This document shows, in pieces, positions 22,405-37,400 of a stretch of 64,000 bases of DNA. The translations under genes and the position numbers were made by a program. The notes below the pieces were generated by a model, which saw only the letters and a list, made by a program, of their open reading frames with translations, made no database searches and had not been told where the DNA came from. The stretch's first letter is position 1, and each line of letters opens with the position of its first letter. The stretch is from contig OV884014.1 in assembly GCA_930367205.1 (NCBI GenBank), positions 74,255,104 through 74,319,103 on the forward strand, in the 5' to 3' direction. The DNA is from Acanthosoma haemorrhoidale (Eukaryota > Arthropoda > Insecta > Hemiptera > Acanthosomatidae).

Positions 22405-25400
22405 ATGTCGAAAAGGGGAGCTGAACAAGAAGGGGGCAATGCAAGCCAGCCTCCTCAAAAAAAAGTGCAATTCGAACCTGTCAGGATTGGGCCTATTTCG
22501 ACTCTGGAAGAAATGGACATTAAAGTTCTTCAATTTCAAAATAAAAAATTAGCTCAGGTTAGTATTTGAAAGATAATTCACACATTTACTTTATTTCAAT
22601 TTTCTTTAAGAACTTCAATGTTTAAGCTACCACGATGCATGTGTTTATCTGATTGTTTAGGGTTTAGTTGTGTGGTGGACTGAGCATTAGAATCAAATGA
22701 TTCTATGTGAAAAAAAGTTTGTACGTTAGACGCTGGATTGAGTTATAGAGAGAATTTTTGTGAAAACTCCTGTTAACAAGTGTAATTTAGAGGAAAGCAC
22801 CGGGTTAGATTTTGTTGGCTCCTGGGGTCTAGTCCTGCACCTACTCAGTCTATCAAAAGGCCGATTTACAGCAAGAGTATGCTGCTTGAACTAGAGGTTC
22901 TTTCAGTTACATGTTAGATATCAGCGTCTATGAAAGTGGTTTCAGGCATCAGAAGCGCCTGTGTTTCTTTCTTTAATCATAACTAATTAAATTTAAAGCA
23001 TATCCTTCCAAAATATTGAGTGGTCAGTAGCAGACTCACTTTTAGCATGAAAGTATTTTTCTTCCTGTGTTACATGATGGCTGATGTGTATGTGAGAAAT
23101 GTTAAATGGTACTATATCCGATTACCTACACTTGTTTGTGATTTTAAAGTTCTATATTGTTTTGAAAAAAACAACATAAAGTGGCTTGAGGATTGGATTT
23201 TTTAGGCGCAAATATGAGTTGATCAGGTTAGGGTGTCTTACACAGTTATCGCAGTTGTTGACATCATAATTCTACGAGTGAACGAATAATAAAGTTTCCA
23301 ACTACCAATATTGAACTGTTTGATGGGAAATGGTTATGTCAAAGCAAGTATACATTTCCAACAGCAATGGCCGCAATTGACTGCACCCATGTAGTAATAC
23401 TAATAGAAAATCACCACGGAGATAAGTACATTAACCTGTAAAGAAAACGTCACAATGTGCAAGCGACTTGAGACAGCAAAGAAAAGTTTAGTTGTGTTGA
23501 CTCCAGCTGGCCTTGATCTATTCATAATTCAAGGATATGGAAAAATTCGTGGTTCTATTACAATTAGTAAGCAATGGGAATACTGTGCTACTTGCTGGTG
23601 ATGATTATGGAATAGAGCTGTGTCCCATAACTACCCATACCATACCCATAACACCATTTACAAATCCTACCCTTGGTGCTGAGCTTAAATTTAACAAACT
23701 TTTGAAAAAATAGTGGGTAACAATCGACAATGTTTCAGTCAAATTAAACGCTTTATCTACTGTATGTTTGCTGCATAAAATTAGAAAAAGTGTTTCCTTC
23801 ACTTTTAAGGAAAGGTCCTTGGTGTCGTGGCGTTCGGTAGTAAACAATGGTTCACTTTTGCTTGTGGCTCTTTTGATCATCATGTCAGCTTGAACATTAT
23901 TTATTTAATTTTTTTTCTTCATTTAATTCACGTTTGATGCATAATGTCACCTTACTTAATGCCAATCTGTATACCGTTTTACACAAGTCATAACTCTATA
24001 AAATAAATAAATAATTAAATTTAATGGGGTTAAAAGTTGGATATTAGTTAAAAATATTTCAGCTGAATCCTTAAATGTGTTTTTAATGGCATTTGGAATA
24101 CATAGGAAGATGTTATGAAATTCAGGCTAAAAGCTCCTGGTGTACACACTGTGCCAGGTCAGTGTACACCTTGGCCCAATACCTTCCAATTTTGGTATGT
24201 GCAAGTAGTGTGCCATGATCGTCAAATGTCGTAGGCTGGAAGGTATTGGAAGGCTGTTCGAAGAGAACGACCTGTGCTCCAACATAAGTTGAAAAAGTTG
24301 CCTTCCCGATCCTCCAGTGCATCTGGGCACACATCAATCAAGGAATACTTACACTGAAACAAGACATAGTTATTTACAAAATTGAGTAAAGTAACAAAAT
24401 TAATTAAATAATAATAAGGTCATTGTTAATTATTTGATTGTTATAGACAGTTTTGGTTAATATTTTTATATTTCAACTCTAGAATCTGTCTATATGTAAG
24501 GTGAAAATTAACTAAAACAATGGTTAAGCTTTTGATTTATTTAGGTCGAGTCATAAGTAACTTCCGTTTTCTTATCAGACATTTATTTTGCTCTCATTAA
24601 ATAGCAAAATTATATTAATTTTGACGAGTGCAGGGCGCTTTTCATGGAGTTTCTCTTGTACTCTTTGCAACTGCTGAAAGTATCTATCCGCAGTAATTGT
24701 TAAATTTGACTTCAACAACTCGTGGTGAATTATTCCTTGACAATCCCATCATACACGCAATAAAATCTTTTGCCATGGATGTTTGCTTTCGGATCTGGTA
24801 GGGGTGGTTGATCCTTATCAGGCCACTGTCTTTTGCAGACTATATTGTCATAGGTAACCCATTTTTATCGCCTGTTACAATCCTGTTAAAAAAAGGCTCA
24901 ATTTTTACCCGTAAGAGCAGACTTGTGGCGATTGACATACGATCTTCTTTATTCCATTCTCTGAAATTGTGAGGTACCCACACTCCTAACTTGCTGACTT
25001 TCCCTAATTTCTCCAGGTGGCGGTTAACAGTTGATTGTGATATATTCAACCTGTCTGCTATACCTCTTGTTGATTGACGTGGATTTTGCTTTAATATTGC
25101 CTTTAAAAGGTTGTCATCCAAGTCGGAAGGACTTCCCGCCCTCGGTTCGTCTTTTAAGGTCGTATCTCCAGAACAGAATTTTATAAACCAATTTCTAACT
25201 GCCCGATCAGTTATTAGTCCTTCACCATATATACTGCATATTTTTTCAGCTGTTGCCCTTCCACTATTGCCTTGTTTAAATTCCCAAAGCATTACATGAC
25301 AAATATGTACTTTTTGACTCCATTTCAGAGGTTACAAAAAACAGTTTAAGGTAACGTGTATCTCACAAAACAGTTGACAAAAGATTAACTGAAGCCTCGT

Positions 25401-28400
25401 CTATATAGTGAAAACAAAAACTCGTCATGGTAACTCATAGCGGGTAGATACGAACAATAGATTTTACTGAGCTGCATCGGAAGTTACTTATGACTCGACC
25501 TGATACTATGAAGTCTAAGATTTGAAAATAAATGGAAAGCTTGGCTGTTGTTGTAGCGTTTAAAATTTTTAACTAAATCACGACAGAATCTTGAGTTGTA
25601 ATATAAAAATAATTTTAAAGTTATTTACTGGTTAAATCGCCGGGAAGGATGTACTTATTTACTTAATGTTTAAACAATGTACAATGTGACAGTTATTTAA
25701 TTAAACTTGACCACCTATAATGATAAGGCGATAATGTATTATTTTTTTTCTAGTAAATTTTCTTACAAAGTTGATTGCTTAGTCGTTATTCCAACATTTT
25801 CAGAATCTGCCAATTTCAAAGACCACCTTCTTATTGCCATTCAAAATTAAAATTGTAAAATAGTGGTTTTCATTTATTGGTAAAATATTTTTCATTTTCT
25901 GTGGTTACTGCACAACATTTAAACAAACATCCATCAGCTATCTTGGTTTTTGATGCATCAGTACAAAACAAATTTAATTTCCTTCAACATATTTATTTTT
26001 GTCTGATCTGAATTAGTTTTGTGTGTATATTTACATAATCATATGACAGTTTCAAATCATACGTAGCCATCTATTTATTGTTAAATGCCATTGCTCTAAA
26101 GCAGCCAGTGACTCTTAACTGTTATTTCAGAGGTTAGAGCAGAGGAGTAGAGTTGAGACAGAGCTGAGACTAAGGATAGAGCAATTGGAAAAGAGGCAGA
26201 CCCAGGATGATGCAGTATTAAATGTTGTTAACCGTTATTGGAACCAACTCAATGAAGACATCAGGGTTCTGCTGCAAAGGTTCGACGCAGAGACGGCTGA
26301 TGAGTCTGAAAATAAGAGTTAGTTCCAATGAATTCTTTTGCAAGGCATTTTATTTTAATGAAATTAAAAATTATTTATTTTAGATCATTATAGTTTATAG
26401 TGCCCATCTCTATATCCTAGTGGTTAGCATGCTGATTTTTAACTGCTTTATAGAGGTTCAAATTCCTGGTTTTCTTCTAAGAATTTCTTATTTAGGGGAT
26501 GAGTTTGGTTGGGTTTCAGCTATGTTCAGCTAAATAATTGTAATCATTTAAATTTGTATAAATTATCATTGGATACTTTGTTGTGTGCCAGGCTGACGGT
26601 ATCCAAAGTAAAATAATTAATTTATGGCTAAATAATTGTGGCTACTATAGGCCAAAAATGTACCTTAAAAATTTCAGATTTTTACAACAGCTATTGTAAA
26701 GCATACAATCAAACAAGCTAAAGATTCTATGATATAACCTTATACCATGCTAATTGTTATTTATAATTCCATAAGTTATAAATATTAAATAATTTTGATG
26801 CCTGTTGTGTTTTTTAGATGAAGGCGAAGCGACTACTTCGTTCCTTTTACAGCTCTCGACATGGGACAAGGAGGAACTGGATGATAAGCTGGCCAACAGG
26901 GTCCAAGTGTCCAAGCGAGCAGTTGCAAAGGTGATTCAAGCGTTTGATCGCCTCATGCAGCGAAATGAAAAGATCACCTTAGCCCTCAAGGGGGAACTTG
27001 ATGGAGGTATAATTATTTGAATAGTTGATAGATATTGTCTCAGTAATTTATTTATTTATATATTTTATTTGTATGTATTTCAATGTTATTTTGAAGATCA
27101 AAATATAATAAATTTGTTTAGTTTGTTAAAGTAGAATTATTGTTTATGATTATTTAGATAAATAAGGATAAGAGACATTTTAATTGCCATGTGCAAAGGT
27201 AACCTTACAGTAGATGGGTGTACTCATCTACCACCGAGGACGCTAAGAGTTTGGAAGAGGAAACAAAGCTATTTAAGAAGAGGTGAAATGAAGACCTGCT
27301 TTTTGATATGAGCTCCGAACGAGGAAGATCGAGACGACAAGCCCATCCTCAGGGGAGGACTTACGCTGGCAAGACATGACTGAAATTAAGAGACGAAATG
27401 TGAGAAGTTTTTGGCTTGGATTACTGAAGCAAGTGTAGAGCAGCATGGTTGAGAAATATCAAGGCGAGCAAGAGGTCTAAAAGGATGGAAGCATTGTATC
27501 TCATCTAAAATGTATGTATTTCAAGACGAAATTGTGAGTAGCAGAACTATTTACATTTATCCGAAGATAAGAACATTAGTGATTACAATATTCACTGTGT
27601 CATTTAGATGTTTAATGTTAATGATAGTAAAAGCAAATCTAGGTGAAAGTATGAGTGTTGGGTAGATCAGAACCCAATCCTGATGATTATTGAAAGAGTT
27701 AAGAAATTAAAGTAAATGAATAAATAAAATCAATGTTTAATAAAGTTATTTTCTTATTAATATTATACATACCTGATATTAGTATTTATTTCTAATGAAG
27801 ACATTATATTGTGTCACTACATGTAGACATTATTTTGAGGATTAATATAATTTGTGTGGCATAGCTCTGTTCATGTTTCATTACATTAGCCTTACAACCC
27901 CAAGAGGTTAAGAAGTACAAAGTAAGGTAAATTAAATTGTGATTTTTATTATCAGGTTAAATTCATTATTTCATTATTATTATTATAGTATACTATAATA
28001 ATATTTAATTTATTTGTGTAAATAATAAAAGTCTAAAAAATATATACATGTTAATTGCAGGGGCCCCATGTAGCAGTACCAAATACCATTGCCATGTAAT
28101 GGGTAAAATAAATAGCCAGAAACATATTATTATTGAAATCAAATATTTATCAATGTATTCCTTAAAAAATTGTTTTTTGTTAATTATTTACTAATAGCAG
28201 GATTCTTTTGTGTCAACTGTCAGTAGCTACATTATTTAATCATGTTGCGCATCTATGTTGTGTACTTACCAGTTATTCATTCGATGTAGGTCATACTTTT
28301 TATTCCAAGCATTTATGATGTGCCTTGATGACATGAGTCGTTTAGACCAAAATAGAAAGAGAATTGTTGCTTTCATCATTCTCAAACACATCATGGATGA

Positions 28401-31400
28401 TGAATTAGAGGATTATTTCTTATATAAGGCAAAGGAGAGAAAATTAATCAACAAAATGTTCTTAAAGCGAAAAGACAAGGTTGTTTTAATTAGCGACCAT
28501 AAATATTATAACATAAAATCTTTCCTGAAATTTCCAGAGACTTTTAAAGATATATCCGTTATCACTAGAATTCAGAAAATTGTTTAGGAGAAAATCCCTC
28601 ACAGTACATAAAATAGCAAACTTCCCCTGGTTTACATTCATCCACAACAATTGTGTTCTTTTTTTTTATACCTATGATATAGTTGTAGAATTTTATTATT
28701 TTGTTTTATTATAATTAACCAATTATTTACTGAATGAAAATTACCTAATTATTAATTCATAAATATTCCAAATGAGATCACTTTTATTAAACTATTTCTT
28801 GATTTTGTCCCAGTTCATCTTTTTTTTTTTAAGTTAAAATTCTTTAAGTGGGATAAGTATACATAGCCACTCACTGCTTCAATTAACTAATCTTACTCTA
28901 GGACACTGAAACTTGTGGTGTCTTTTTAAGAACAATAAAACCCAGACACCAACTAAAGCGTCTTCCAATAGGGACTTCCGAACTTTGACAGTTGATAGCG
29001 GCCATATTGTTGAAGCTGCATCTGTCGAATTGGCTGTCATTTATTCATTCTGTTTTGCCAAATCACCATGGACGGATATAGCGTTCAACAACACGTGCAA
29101 ATGATAAAATTGTTTTATCAATATGGGTGTTCTGTTCGGGCATCGTTCCGCGCACTTCGCCCATTTTACGGTCGCCATAACCGTCCTACTGAGAGGACTA
29201 TTCGCAGTGTGGTGGATAAATTTGAGTCCACTGGTTCAGTAAACAATTAACCAACATCCGTACGTCGACGAAACGCAAGATCTGCAAAAAACATCTCTGC
29301 TGTCCGTGAGAGTATGCAGGAGAATCCGAGGCAGTTGATTTCGCGTCGCTCACAAGAACATGGTCTTTAGCAGACCAAAACTTGGCTAATTTTGTGTCGT
29401 GACTTGGGCCTGCACCTGTACAAAATTCAATTGACAGAGGAGCTGAAGGTAAACAACTATAGACAACGATGTGTGTTCGCTGAATGGGCCCTGGAGCAGT
29501 TGGAAACTGACCTTAATTTTCACCAAAAAATCATCTTCAGCGATGAGGCCCATTTCCGGATGAATGGGTACGTCAGCTAACAAAATTGTCAAATTTGGGA
29601 CGATACCAATCCACACGAGAACCGAGAGCGTCCAATGCATCCTGAAAAAGTTACTGTTTGGTGTGGATTTTGGGCTGGCGGCCTCATCGGTCCATATTTC
29701 TTAGAGAACGACGTTGGTCAGCCCTTCACCCTCAACGACAAACGCTATAAGTCAATGATTACCAACTTCTTTTGGCCTGAATTGGATGATATGAACACCA
29801 ACAACATGTGGTTTCAACAGGACAGCGCTATGTGCCACACAGATCATGTCATCATGGACATTCTGCACGAGCGATTTGAGGGCATGGTCATCTCACATGG
29901 TGATGATGTGAACTGGCCACCGATATCGTGCGATTTGACCCTGTTAGACTTTCTCTTGTGGGGTTTTCTTAAGTTGCAGGTCTATGCGAATAAGCCACAA
30001 TTCACAGCGGTCCTCAAAGCCAACATAACCCATGCCATCGGTCATATTCAGCCTGATTTATGCGCCAGAGTCATGGAAAATTGGACAGTTTTGATGCACG
30101 CCACCCTGCAAAGCCGCGGCTAGCGCCGGATATACAGAAGCGGACATTTGCACGATGTCCATACATAATGGCATCGATAGACCTTTCAAACAAATAAAAA
30201 ATTTCGATGATATCTCACACACACTTTGTTTTATTTAAATTTAAAGATAGGAAGCGCTTAATGAAAGACTCTATAGAACTCAATGTAGAGCTCTGTGACT
30301 GCTCCAGACCCAGTTGGCCTATTAAATAGAATGCAAAATTCTGGTTAAAATGTAATCGGTGCTCTGCAGGACAACCAAACCATTATTTTTTTAGTGTTGG
30401 GAAGACAACGTATTGAGTCACAAGGCGCCAAAATCCTGTTCCTAGGAAAACAGGCTTTAATGCTGAAAGGCAGGCTATCAGGAGCTATACTTTTATGAAA
30501 TAAAGTCACTTTTTGTCTTGGGATTTGAACCTAGAACCTTGATTCCATGAAGTACTTTTGTTAACCATATAACATATCCTAAAATTTAAGAAAGGAAATT
30601 TCTAATTAATAGCTTTGTGGAGAGCCAAGATTTATTTATTACATTTTATTTCTTAAAATTATTTGAAAATTGTTCCAATACTTGAAGTTTTGTCCTCCAC
30701 ACAAATTCGTCCAGATAAGAGAAATTCTTTTATTGTTGCCCCCTTTTACTGAAACCCAAAGAATTTCAACTTTACATAACATATGGGAGAAGTTATCTTA
30801 TTTAGTGTTGGGGCCCCTAGCATTAACAGGTACTGGGAACCTTAATAAAAATCAACATTTTCTTTTTAAAAGGCTGATACGAGGGTGGTCTGAAAAGTTT
30901 CCGACCTAACAAAGCTTTTATTTATTTTATTATCGTCTTCATGTCGAGGTCGGAAACTTTTCAGACCACCTGTGTACTCTTAATTAATTAAAGGGTTAAG
31001 TTTTAAAAATATATTTTTTTTTATTCAACTATAGAGAAATATTTAAAGAAAGAAGGTGTTACGAAGCATTAAATAGTATTTTAAAGTCCATTAAAAAAGC
31101 TTTTAAACACAGTTTTCTAAAAACTGTGGTTGTGTTGTCCATTAACCCTTCGATTATATTAATCACAAACAATGCATAATGTTTTATTTTAATATATTAA
31201 TTTATTTACTTATTACTTAGGGTTTTTATCCAACCTGTGAACTTTATAAATGAACTATTTAAAACTAATTGATATAGTAATTTAAGAATAATAATTAATT
31301 TTAATCCATTGTAAGGTGTTTTAATAACATACTTTAAAATATTCTAGTTGTGACTCTTAGTTTTCTAAATGATCTATCTGGATTAGCCTATTTGTACATG

Positions 31401-34400
31401 ATACTTCTTAAGCACAAATTCGAGTATGTGCTTCTTCATTTCTATATCCTTCTAGACAGTTAGTTCTTATCTGCCTGTCTCATCAGCTATGAATGAATGT
31501 ATGAATCCCTTGATCAAAGCAATTGTCATGCTTTTACTATTGAGTTCATAATCCTAAAATTATAAACTTTCTCTATTACAACCCATGATTTAAAATATAA
31601 AATAAAAATCTGTTTACAACACAAAACATCAAAATTTTACCACAAAAAATATTTTAATAGTTTTAAATTGATGCATGCATTTCTAGATGAAGCCCCTGTA
31701 ATGGATGAAGTAATCAGGCAGGCAAACATCGAGATCCAAGCTGAGAACCGTAATCTTCAAGCTTTGAACACATCTCTGCATAAGAAGTACCATTCCATAT
31801 CTTTAAAGGTAGTTATATTTGTTGTTTTTGTTATACTATTTCATAAGAGTATCCCTGATTAATTACAATAATATTATTTCCTTTATTGCATATGTTAAAA
31901 AAATTTCTTTATCACTTGTAAATAATACTTCACTTTTGAATTAGTATTTTTGATAGAATAGAATAAATAGTTTTTTTCTATTCATTTGACAAAAAGCATT
32001 TTAATAGATGTTATTGATAAGACGACTTTTATGATGACTCCATTCCATATCCTGCAAGCACTGAATTCATTTTATTTTAGCGAACAACTAAATGTTAAAT
32101 TTCTGATTATTATATCTGTTCAAGTGATAGGTATTGATTGAACTATGCATAATATATGATGGCTGGTTTCAGATGCAAGAGCTGCAGGACCAGGTAACAG
32201 GAAGGGAGACGGAGGCAGCCGAGATGCGTAACCAGATCGATGACCTCCAGTATGACCTGTCCAAAGTGCAAGTCCGCAACGACAAACTGGAACACCACCT
32301 GGCTGAAGCAATTGAGAAGCTCAAGAACTACCAGCAAATCCAGGGTGAAGAAAAGGGCCAGACCAAGCCATCTCCGGTCTCCAATGTCTCTCATAGGAAG
32401 GTATGTCCTAGTTATCTTACTTTCTCTATGGGTGAATATTTAATAACAAATAGTCATTTTTATGGGCTTCATTTCTGGTTTTGGTTGTTATGTAGTTAAT
32501 TAAATAAAAGACAATTCCTTTGTCTTCCCGCAATAAATAAGTATTTTGGGCAGCTCACACTGCCATTATCAAGTGTTGATTGTAAAAAGTGTATTTTTAC
32601 ACCAAAGTAAAAATGTTATTAAAAAATATTTTTAAGTCAAAGGAGCTTTTATTTCATCAATTATTTTTATCATATTTACTTATTTGTTCATTATTTTGTT
32701 ATTCTTAACACTCCCAGTATAAAAAAACCTACTTAACTGCAGTATGGAGGTAGTGAAAGAAGAAAAAATAATTTATTTATTTATTTTAGTTGCAAATTTC
32801 AATGTTTAAACAAACCGAGCTGTACAATGAGATAAGACTTTTATTTTTAAACCTCCCCTTTGAATTTAAAAAAAGATTAAATTACTCTTAAACTTGGATA
32901 CAATTAATTTTATTACAAAAATTATATCAATTTTTAAATGAAAATTACTTAAAAATATTGTGACAAGATTCAACACTCATAATGACATTTGAAAAAATAA
33001 AAAATTAATGTGTTAGAAATCTTAAATAACAATTTAAATTTTAAATTGTTCAAATGGTGTAAATTGGTTAAAAAAAAAATTTCTTGACTAATTTTTGATT
33101 AGAGTTAAAATGGATGCATCTTCTGACAAATCTTTATGTTTCGCTTACATCACCAACTGTTGGAAATATCTGTAATAAATTGTTATATGTGGTCTTCTAG
33201 AGGAGCTTTAACTAAACAAATTGTCTTCTGCCTATATTAAACTCATTTTTATCAATTTAAATCTCTTGGTAATTAACTCTACCGCTACTTGCTGGAGGCT
33301 TCTTTTCCTTCTATTACTGTCTATTTCTAAGTAAATTTAATATTACTATATTAGTTATTTAATAGTAATTTTAGATATTTTGGTCTTAGTTACTTTATTT
33401 TTTATTTATGGTGTCCATTAATATTTTGTTAAGAAAAAAACTTCTATTAGGTATATTGATTTGGGCCTGTTTATTACCACTTTGTATGATATTAAGTTTG
33501 TGGCCTGGGAAGTATTCTAAACCCATGACTACACTCTGATTGCAGTCACAGGCCTACCTATTATACCTTCTATTTAAAAAAAAACAGGATAAAAATATCT
33601 AATGACTAAGCCACAGTTAATAGAACCATCAGGGGGTCTATTGCATTTAGTAAAAACTTGTGTTATTATTCCGAATAGCTCTCACTAATGGTGACAAATT
33701 TGTATTTGCAGGTAGAAGAGCTACAAAAGGAACTTGAGGAGATGCGTGAGTTAGCCAACAACAGGCTGACTGAACTGGACAGACTTCACCAGCAGCATCG
33801 TGAAACACTAAAGGAAGTGGAGAAGTTAAAGATGGATGTGAGCAACAATGTGTTAAGAAACCTTACTAGATTAAATAGTTTATCGAAGGGTACAGTTCAT
33901 TTATTTGGTGAACCATCTTGGTCACTGATAATCGCCTTTTCAACAAATAAAAAAGTTGTATTATAACTTACCACTTACTACCAACTATTAATTATTTACA
34001 ACTATTTAGTTAAAATAATAATAAAGGAAGTATCCATCCAAAAAACTTTATTTTTTTTGGGATGCCTAAAATTTCTTTTATATTATTAACTTTGAGAGGA
34101 AAAAACAAATCTATGATTCTTATTTTATCTAACCAAAAAACATAAACACTATAAACTAGGTTGTTGTTGGATTGAAAATTTTAGATTGATTGGATCATTT
34201 TCACAGATACTATTATGAACACTCACCTTGACAGATGAAAATTCACTGTACCTGTCTGGTTGTCAAACAAGAGAGTCTTCATGTATGACAAGCAATGCTC
34301 CTTCTGGACTGATTCTAGTTTTACCATTGTTTTAAAATATTATTAAGCATCTATAGAGCTTTTATTGAAAAACAATCTAAACTGACTCTCTTAACTAACC

Positions 34401-37400
34401 GACTGATCACATCACCAACAATTGACGCTATAGCAAGACACAATAGTCTTCTATCCATAGAAAATAATCTAGAAACCCAACAACAAATAATCTAGAACCC
34501 GAAGCACTCTATATTGCCATAGCCTCTTGAATCGTCTTAATAATAATTTATATGTCAGCATTTAAGTGTGATTATATATATTATTATGTTTTTTATATAT
34601 ATTTTTTATATAATTTATAACTTATATTTAACTTTTACTTTATCCTAAGGTTCTGTTAATAAAAATAGAAAACTTCTGGCCAAAGGAAAAATTTTTTATT
34701 TTTATAAATTGATTTAAAAATTGAATAAAATAACATTATTAAAACTAAAGTTAAAATTGTACCTTATAACTAACGTGGGACTGGCCAGTTTTTCTTTGTT
34801 GGTGTCGAGCGGTGCATTTTTCTTTGTGTTCTTTGTTCCACGATGCGTACCTCGTTGCGTCTCTTTGCCGTAGTGTGGGTTGCTACCTGATGCTTCCTTT
34901 GTTGTCGTGGCGGGTGAAAGTGAAATGGGCTTCTTCCTAACTCTCGTCTCCTCGGTCCAAGATGAAAGAGTGACTCACTCTTAGCAGTCTCCTCTTCCTC
35001 ATAACTTTCCGCTGCCTTCTTGATCTTTTAACTGCGTTAAAATGCCGGTTGTTTCGGATATTATTACTTTTCTTGTTTTGAAGTAAACAATAATTAAATA
35101 TTTATATTTAATTATTGATATTATTTTTATTATAAATATGAATGGTAGATCCAACGCAACGAATAGTGTTTAAACATTCATGAATCGGGATTCACGGGTC
35201 GTATATTGTTCATTTATGCCCAGTAATTTTGAGTTTATATCAAAAATCACCACATCAAATTATCACAACAATACGAAGGTGGTCTGAAAAGTTTCCGACC
35301 TCAACATGAAGATAGCAGCAGTCGTAAATAAAAGCTAGCGAATTTTGTTGTTCATCTGTTGATAGTTACTCACCAAAGTTTCAGCCATTTTGGACGCGCA
35401 GTTGTTGTGTAACAGTCATTTGAGTGAGTCGATGTGAGTGTTTTTATGAAAATGGACAAAATCGAGAATCGAGCTGTCATTAAATATTTGTTTTTGAAAT
35501 CTACGTAAATCAAAGATGAGTTGGATTCTGTGTATGGGGACTCTGCACCATCATTTACCACAGTGAAATTTTGGGCAGCTGAATTTAAACGTGGTTGTAA
35601 GAGCTTGGGAGACGATGAAGGTTCGGGACGTCAAATGAAGAGGCAATCACCTTCGTGAACGATTATTTTGCAGAAAAATGACGAGCACTATTTGGACGGG
35701 TTACAGAGATGGGAGCATCGCTGGGAGAAGTGTTTAGAGTTACAAGGAGACTATGTTGAAAAATAAAAAAAAAAATTCTGAAAAAACGTCTTGTCGGAAA
35801 CTTTTCAGACCACCCTCGTATACAAGGTAAAGCATATTCGTCATCGTATTTTGTATATATGTAATGGGGCGGCTGACTGCTCTATTTCTTTAATTGGATG
35901 TTTGACTTCCTGATCACAAAAAATCTTCCATGCCTAAATACTTATTATAAATTATTTAATAAGGATGAAATTTTGGGAAATTGTTTTATCCAAAAATAAA
36001 TTAAATATGATTATTATATGATTTGGTTGCCATAGATTCGCCAACTTCCTGAAAGTGTGATTGTCGAAACTACTGAGTATAAGTGCCTTCAATCGCAATT
36101 TTCGGTGCTCTACAATGAATCGATGCAGCTGAAGACCCAGCTCGACGAAGTCAGGCACCAGCAGCAGACATCCAAAAATGCTCATCTTAGGCAGATAGAG
36201 ATGATGGAAGTATGAATTCATTATTTTTTAATTATTTAAAAGATTTATTTAATATGTATTTATTATAAATTGTAATGTTACTGTGAAGATCAAAATATAA
36301 TAAGTTTATTAAAGTAGAATTATGATCACAACCCATGTTTTCTAGTTTAGTTTCAAATTGACTGAGAGGATGATTTATTAAGAAAAATAATTATTTTGGG
36401 AGACTCGAGACTCCCATTATAAGATTATTTTTTAACATATAAAAGTGCATCTTTTAAATAAAAAAATTGATTAAAAAAAATACATCATTTTATTCAGAAC
36501 CATCTTATAGTCACTAAAAATGAAATTATTTTTTTATGTTACAGTATTTAACATGTATTTGCATATGTGCAATTGTGTATTGTATATCCCCAAGGGGGAA
36601 AAAATCAGAACTTTATATTTAAATATCTTTTGAGCTGGTACTTGAGAAATCAAAACTAAGATATTTTTTCATGTTTAGTTTGTTTTGTTTTTAGGAAACC
36701 CCAACACATTAAATATTATTAATTAATGAGGCCCTTGATCGCTATCAATTAAAGAGATCTTGAATTTGATCCCTATTCAATATGACTGAAAAATATTAAT
36801 TACTAAGTTACTGATTGATAAGCCTTAATTATTTTTTATATGGTTGCTTTTATTTTTAGCAATATCAGTGCATTAACTGGAACAATCTATGTAAAATATG
36901 CCTTTACAAAAAACAGGACGAGTTGATTGAAAATTCAATTAAAATATTGTTAATGAGGACAGAGATCATTAATTTGATAGTCCTCTCAAAGTTACAGAAA
37001 AGTTATTCTTATATCTCATAGTAATTAATTAATTAGTATTATGGAGGTGACTATATTTTATGAATGATGCCTTCCCACTATCACATGGGACCTCGTCAAT
37101 AATTTTGTGTCTTGTGCTTGTACAGGTGACTTGCCAATTCCTAAACTGACAGGATGAAAACAGGGGGCCGTTTGTATTGACAATTGGCCAATTGCATTGA
37201 CAAATATTAAGTAAAAGATTAATATGTTTCTTCTATTACTGTATACTTAGCTTATGAATCCAGAAAACATTTTGGTATAGGTTATTTAATGTAGGTTTAT
37301 TAATGACTGACTTTCGAACTCACATACTCCACCCTTAAGCATTTTATACATTACTCATGTTTATTGCTATGATTTATGTTTATCAGAGTGAAGAACTCAT

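Noticed and set aside
28255..28587. An extra Bre1 exon between exons 3 and 4
   Set aside because: Exons 3 and 4 join in the correct phase (G plus AT giving Asp), and Bre1 relatives have no matching segment.
33838..33966. Continuation of Bre1 exon 6 past KLKMD
   Set aside because: The frame stays open by chance. A donor (GTGAGC) follows KMD and the next conserved block IRQLPES begins at 36036.
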